A stretch of DNA of 5,586 bases. Source: Solirubrobacterales bacterium (GTDB lineage: Bacteria; Actinomycetota; Thermoleophilia; Solirubrobacterales; Solirubrobacteraceae). The translations under genes and the position numbers were made by a program. The notes beneath the pieces were generated by a model that did not search any database, was not told the origin of the DNA, and saw only the letters and a program-made list of their open reading frames with translations. Each line of letters begins with the position of its first letter. Positions within the stretch are counted from its first letter, which is position 1. Shown here piece after piece: positions 4,700 to 5,586 of the stretch. Location: positions 1 to 5,586 of the forward strand of contig QHBV01000149.1 of NCBI GenBank assembly GCA_003244035.1, read 5' to 3'.

Positions 4700-5586
4700 T
4701 CAGCCGCCGGGAGTGTGCTGACTGCCGAACATCGGCGAGTGCACCTGCTTGAGCGTCTTGCCGTCGCCCAGGTACATGTGCACGCCACACGGCAGGCACG
4801 GATCGAACGACCGCACCGCTCGCATGATGTCGATCCCGCGGAAGTTCTCCGCATCGTTCTCCTCGAAGATCGGCATGCCCGTGACCGCGTCCTCGTAGGG
4901 CCCGGGGGTCCCGTAGGAGTCAGTCGGACTGCCGTTCCACGGCGTCGGCGGATACGGGTGGTAGTTGGCGATCTTCTTGTCCTTGATCACCAGGTGGTGC
5001 GAGAGCACGCCCCGCACCGCCTCGTGAAAGCCGCACCCGATCCCCTCGTCGGGCACCTCGAAGTTCTCGAACACCTTGGTGTTGCCCGATCGCACCTCCT
5101 GCAGCCCCTGATCGACGAAGTGCAGCGACATCGCCGCCGCGTAGGCGAGGAAGTAGATGCGCGACCGGTTGCGTTCGATCGCGTTGGACCACTGGGGGAT
5201 CTTCCACTCGAACTCAGCATCCGGCGTATTCGGCGTCTTGGGCAGCTGGATCTTCACGCTCTGGCCCGTCGACTGCACGAACGGGGTCTGAACCTTGCCG
5301 GCCAGGGCCGTCGCCCACAGGCGGGCGATCGGGCCGCCGCCGGTGTCGAGGGCGAGATAGTCGCCGGTGCGCTTGTCAAACCACCGCGGGCTCATCACCC
5401 AGGAGTAGTTGCCGCCTTGGAGGTCGCGCGCCTGCGGCTTGGGAATCGTGGTCTGGTTCCACGGATGGCGCTTGTCGACGGGATTGCCCAGCGGGTCCTT
5501 GTCGACGAACGTGTGCTCGTTGGCCCAGTCCTCGTAGTAGGAGGAGCCCAGCAGGATGCGGATGCCGAGGTTGATGTCGACGAGGT
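4700..5586 (-). CDS. hhyL: [NiFe] hydrogenase large subunit, group 1h (C-terminal part, 5' end outside window)
   Basis: This is the catalytic subunit that oxidises H2 at a Ni-Fe(CN)2CO centre. The frame is open from the window edge (first whole codon at 5584) to TGA at 4700-4702, giving 294 residues; the N-terminus and the first Cys pair of the active site lie beyond base 5586. Visible motifs (partial numbering) are GFHEAVRGVLSHH around residues 186-198, which matches the conserved EAxRGxLxHH block, and SFDPCLPCGVHMYLG near the end, where C263 and C266 are the second pair of Ni ligands. Cleavage is expected after H269, releasing a 25-residue tail, so the unprocessed precursor is encoded here. 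The stretch HTFVDKDPLGNPVDKRHPWN and the long GVHMYLGDGK ending recall group 1h enzymes rather than classic membrane-bound uptake enzymes. The next gene starts only 4 bases downstream. Assignment to [NiFe] hydrogenase is certain; the group 1h call comes from recalled family features plus context. Confidence 0.95.
   Translation of the reverse strand, partial: LVDINLGIRILLGSSYYEDWANEHTFVDKDPLGNPVDKRHPWNQTTIPKPQARDLQGGNYSWVMSPRWFDKRTGDYLALDTGGGPIARLWATALAGKVQTPFVQSTGQSVKIQLPKTPNTPDAEFEWKIPQWSNAIERNRSRIYFLAYAAAMSLHFVDQGLQEVRSGNTKVFENFEVPDEGIGCGFHEAVRGVLSHHLVIKDKKIANYHPYPPTPWNGSPTDSYGTPGPYEDAVTGMPIFEENDAENFRGIDIMRAVRSFDPCLPCGVHMYLGDGKTLKQVHSPMFGSQHTPGG

Noticed and set aside
4696..4854. Upstream in-frame extension of hhyE into hhyL
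   Set aside because: The extra 53 residues are Arg/Cys/Ser-rich shadow of the conserved hhyL C-terminus; the ATG at 4695 gives a normal junction 4 bases after the hhyL stop.
1..5586. CRISPR arrays, tRNA or rRNA genes, insertion sequences, attachment sites
   Set aside because: No regularly spaced direct repeats, tRNA-like folds, transposase motifs or terminal inverted repeats were seen; practically every base lies in a minus-strand hydrogenase-cluster gene.

Overview
This window is a single, tightly packed minus-strand operon segment from a high-GC bacterium. It encodes the end of a group 1h ('actinobacterial', high-affinity) [NiFe] hydrogenase large subunit, followed by accessory and maturation genes. 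The group assignment rests on the C-terminal part of the large subunit (nickel ligands in DPCLPCGVH) and on its neighbours: a NifU/Rieske-like Fe-S protein, DUF5947, DUF6084, a maturation protease with an extra N-terminal domain, and HypB. This gene set is typical of the group 1h clusters that let soil Actinobacteriota, and some Acidobacteriota and Chloroflexota, oxidise atmospheric H2. High GC, frequent GTG starts and stop/start overlaps suit an actinobacterium, perhaps a deep-branching one. The lineage is an inference and is not proven by this window.

Layout in transcription order (right to left): hhyL, C-terminal 294 residues (5586-4700); hhyE, NifU domain plus a Rieske-like four-Cys domain (4695-3826); DUF5947 protein with a Cys cluster (3820-3185); a 68-residue, Cys-free, probably disordered protein (3191-2985); DUF6084 protein (2964-2284); a 340-residue protein of unknown family (2287-1265); a HyaD/HupD-family protease with an extra N-terminal domain (1268-432); a 35-residue membrane-helix microprotein (435-328); and hypB, first 104 codons, starting at TTG (314-1). 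No gap exceeds 20 bases, so there is no room for an internal promoter between genes. Three junctions are 4-base GTGA or ATGA overlaps and one is a 7-base overlap, which points to translational coupling. Strong Shine-Dalgarno sequences precede the 68-residue gene, the 340-residue gene, the microprotein and hypB.

Likely division of labour: HhyL carries the Ni-Fe active site. HypB supplies GTP-dependent nickel insertion. The protease then removes the 25-residue HhyL tail after the nickel-ligand motif. HhyE probably passes electrons from the hydrogenase toward the respiratory chain. The DUF5947, DUF6084, 68-residue, 340-residue and 35-residue proteins are conserved companions with no assigned role and are the least described part of the system. 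The small subunit gene should lie beyond base 5586, and the rest of hypB and other hyp genes beyond base 1. A perfect 28-base palindrome inside the DUF6084 gene is the only striking non-coding-type signal.
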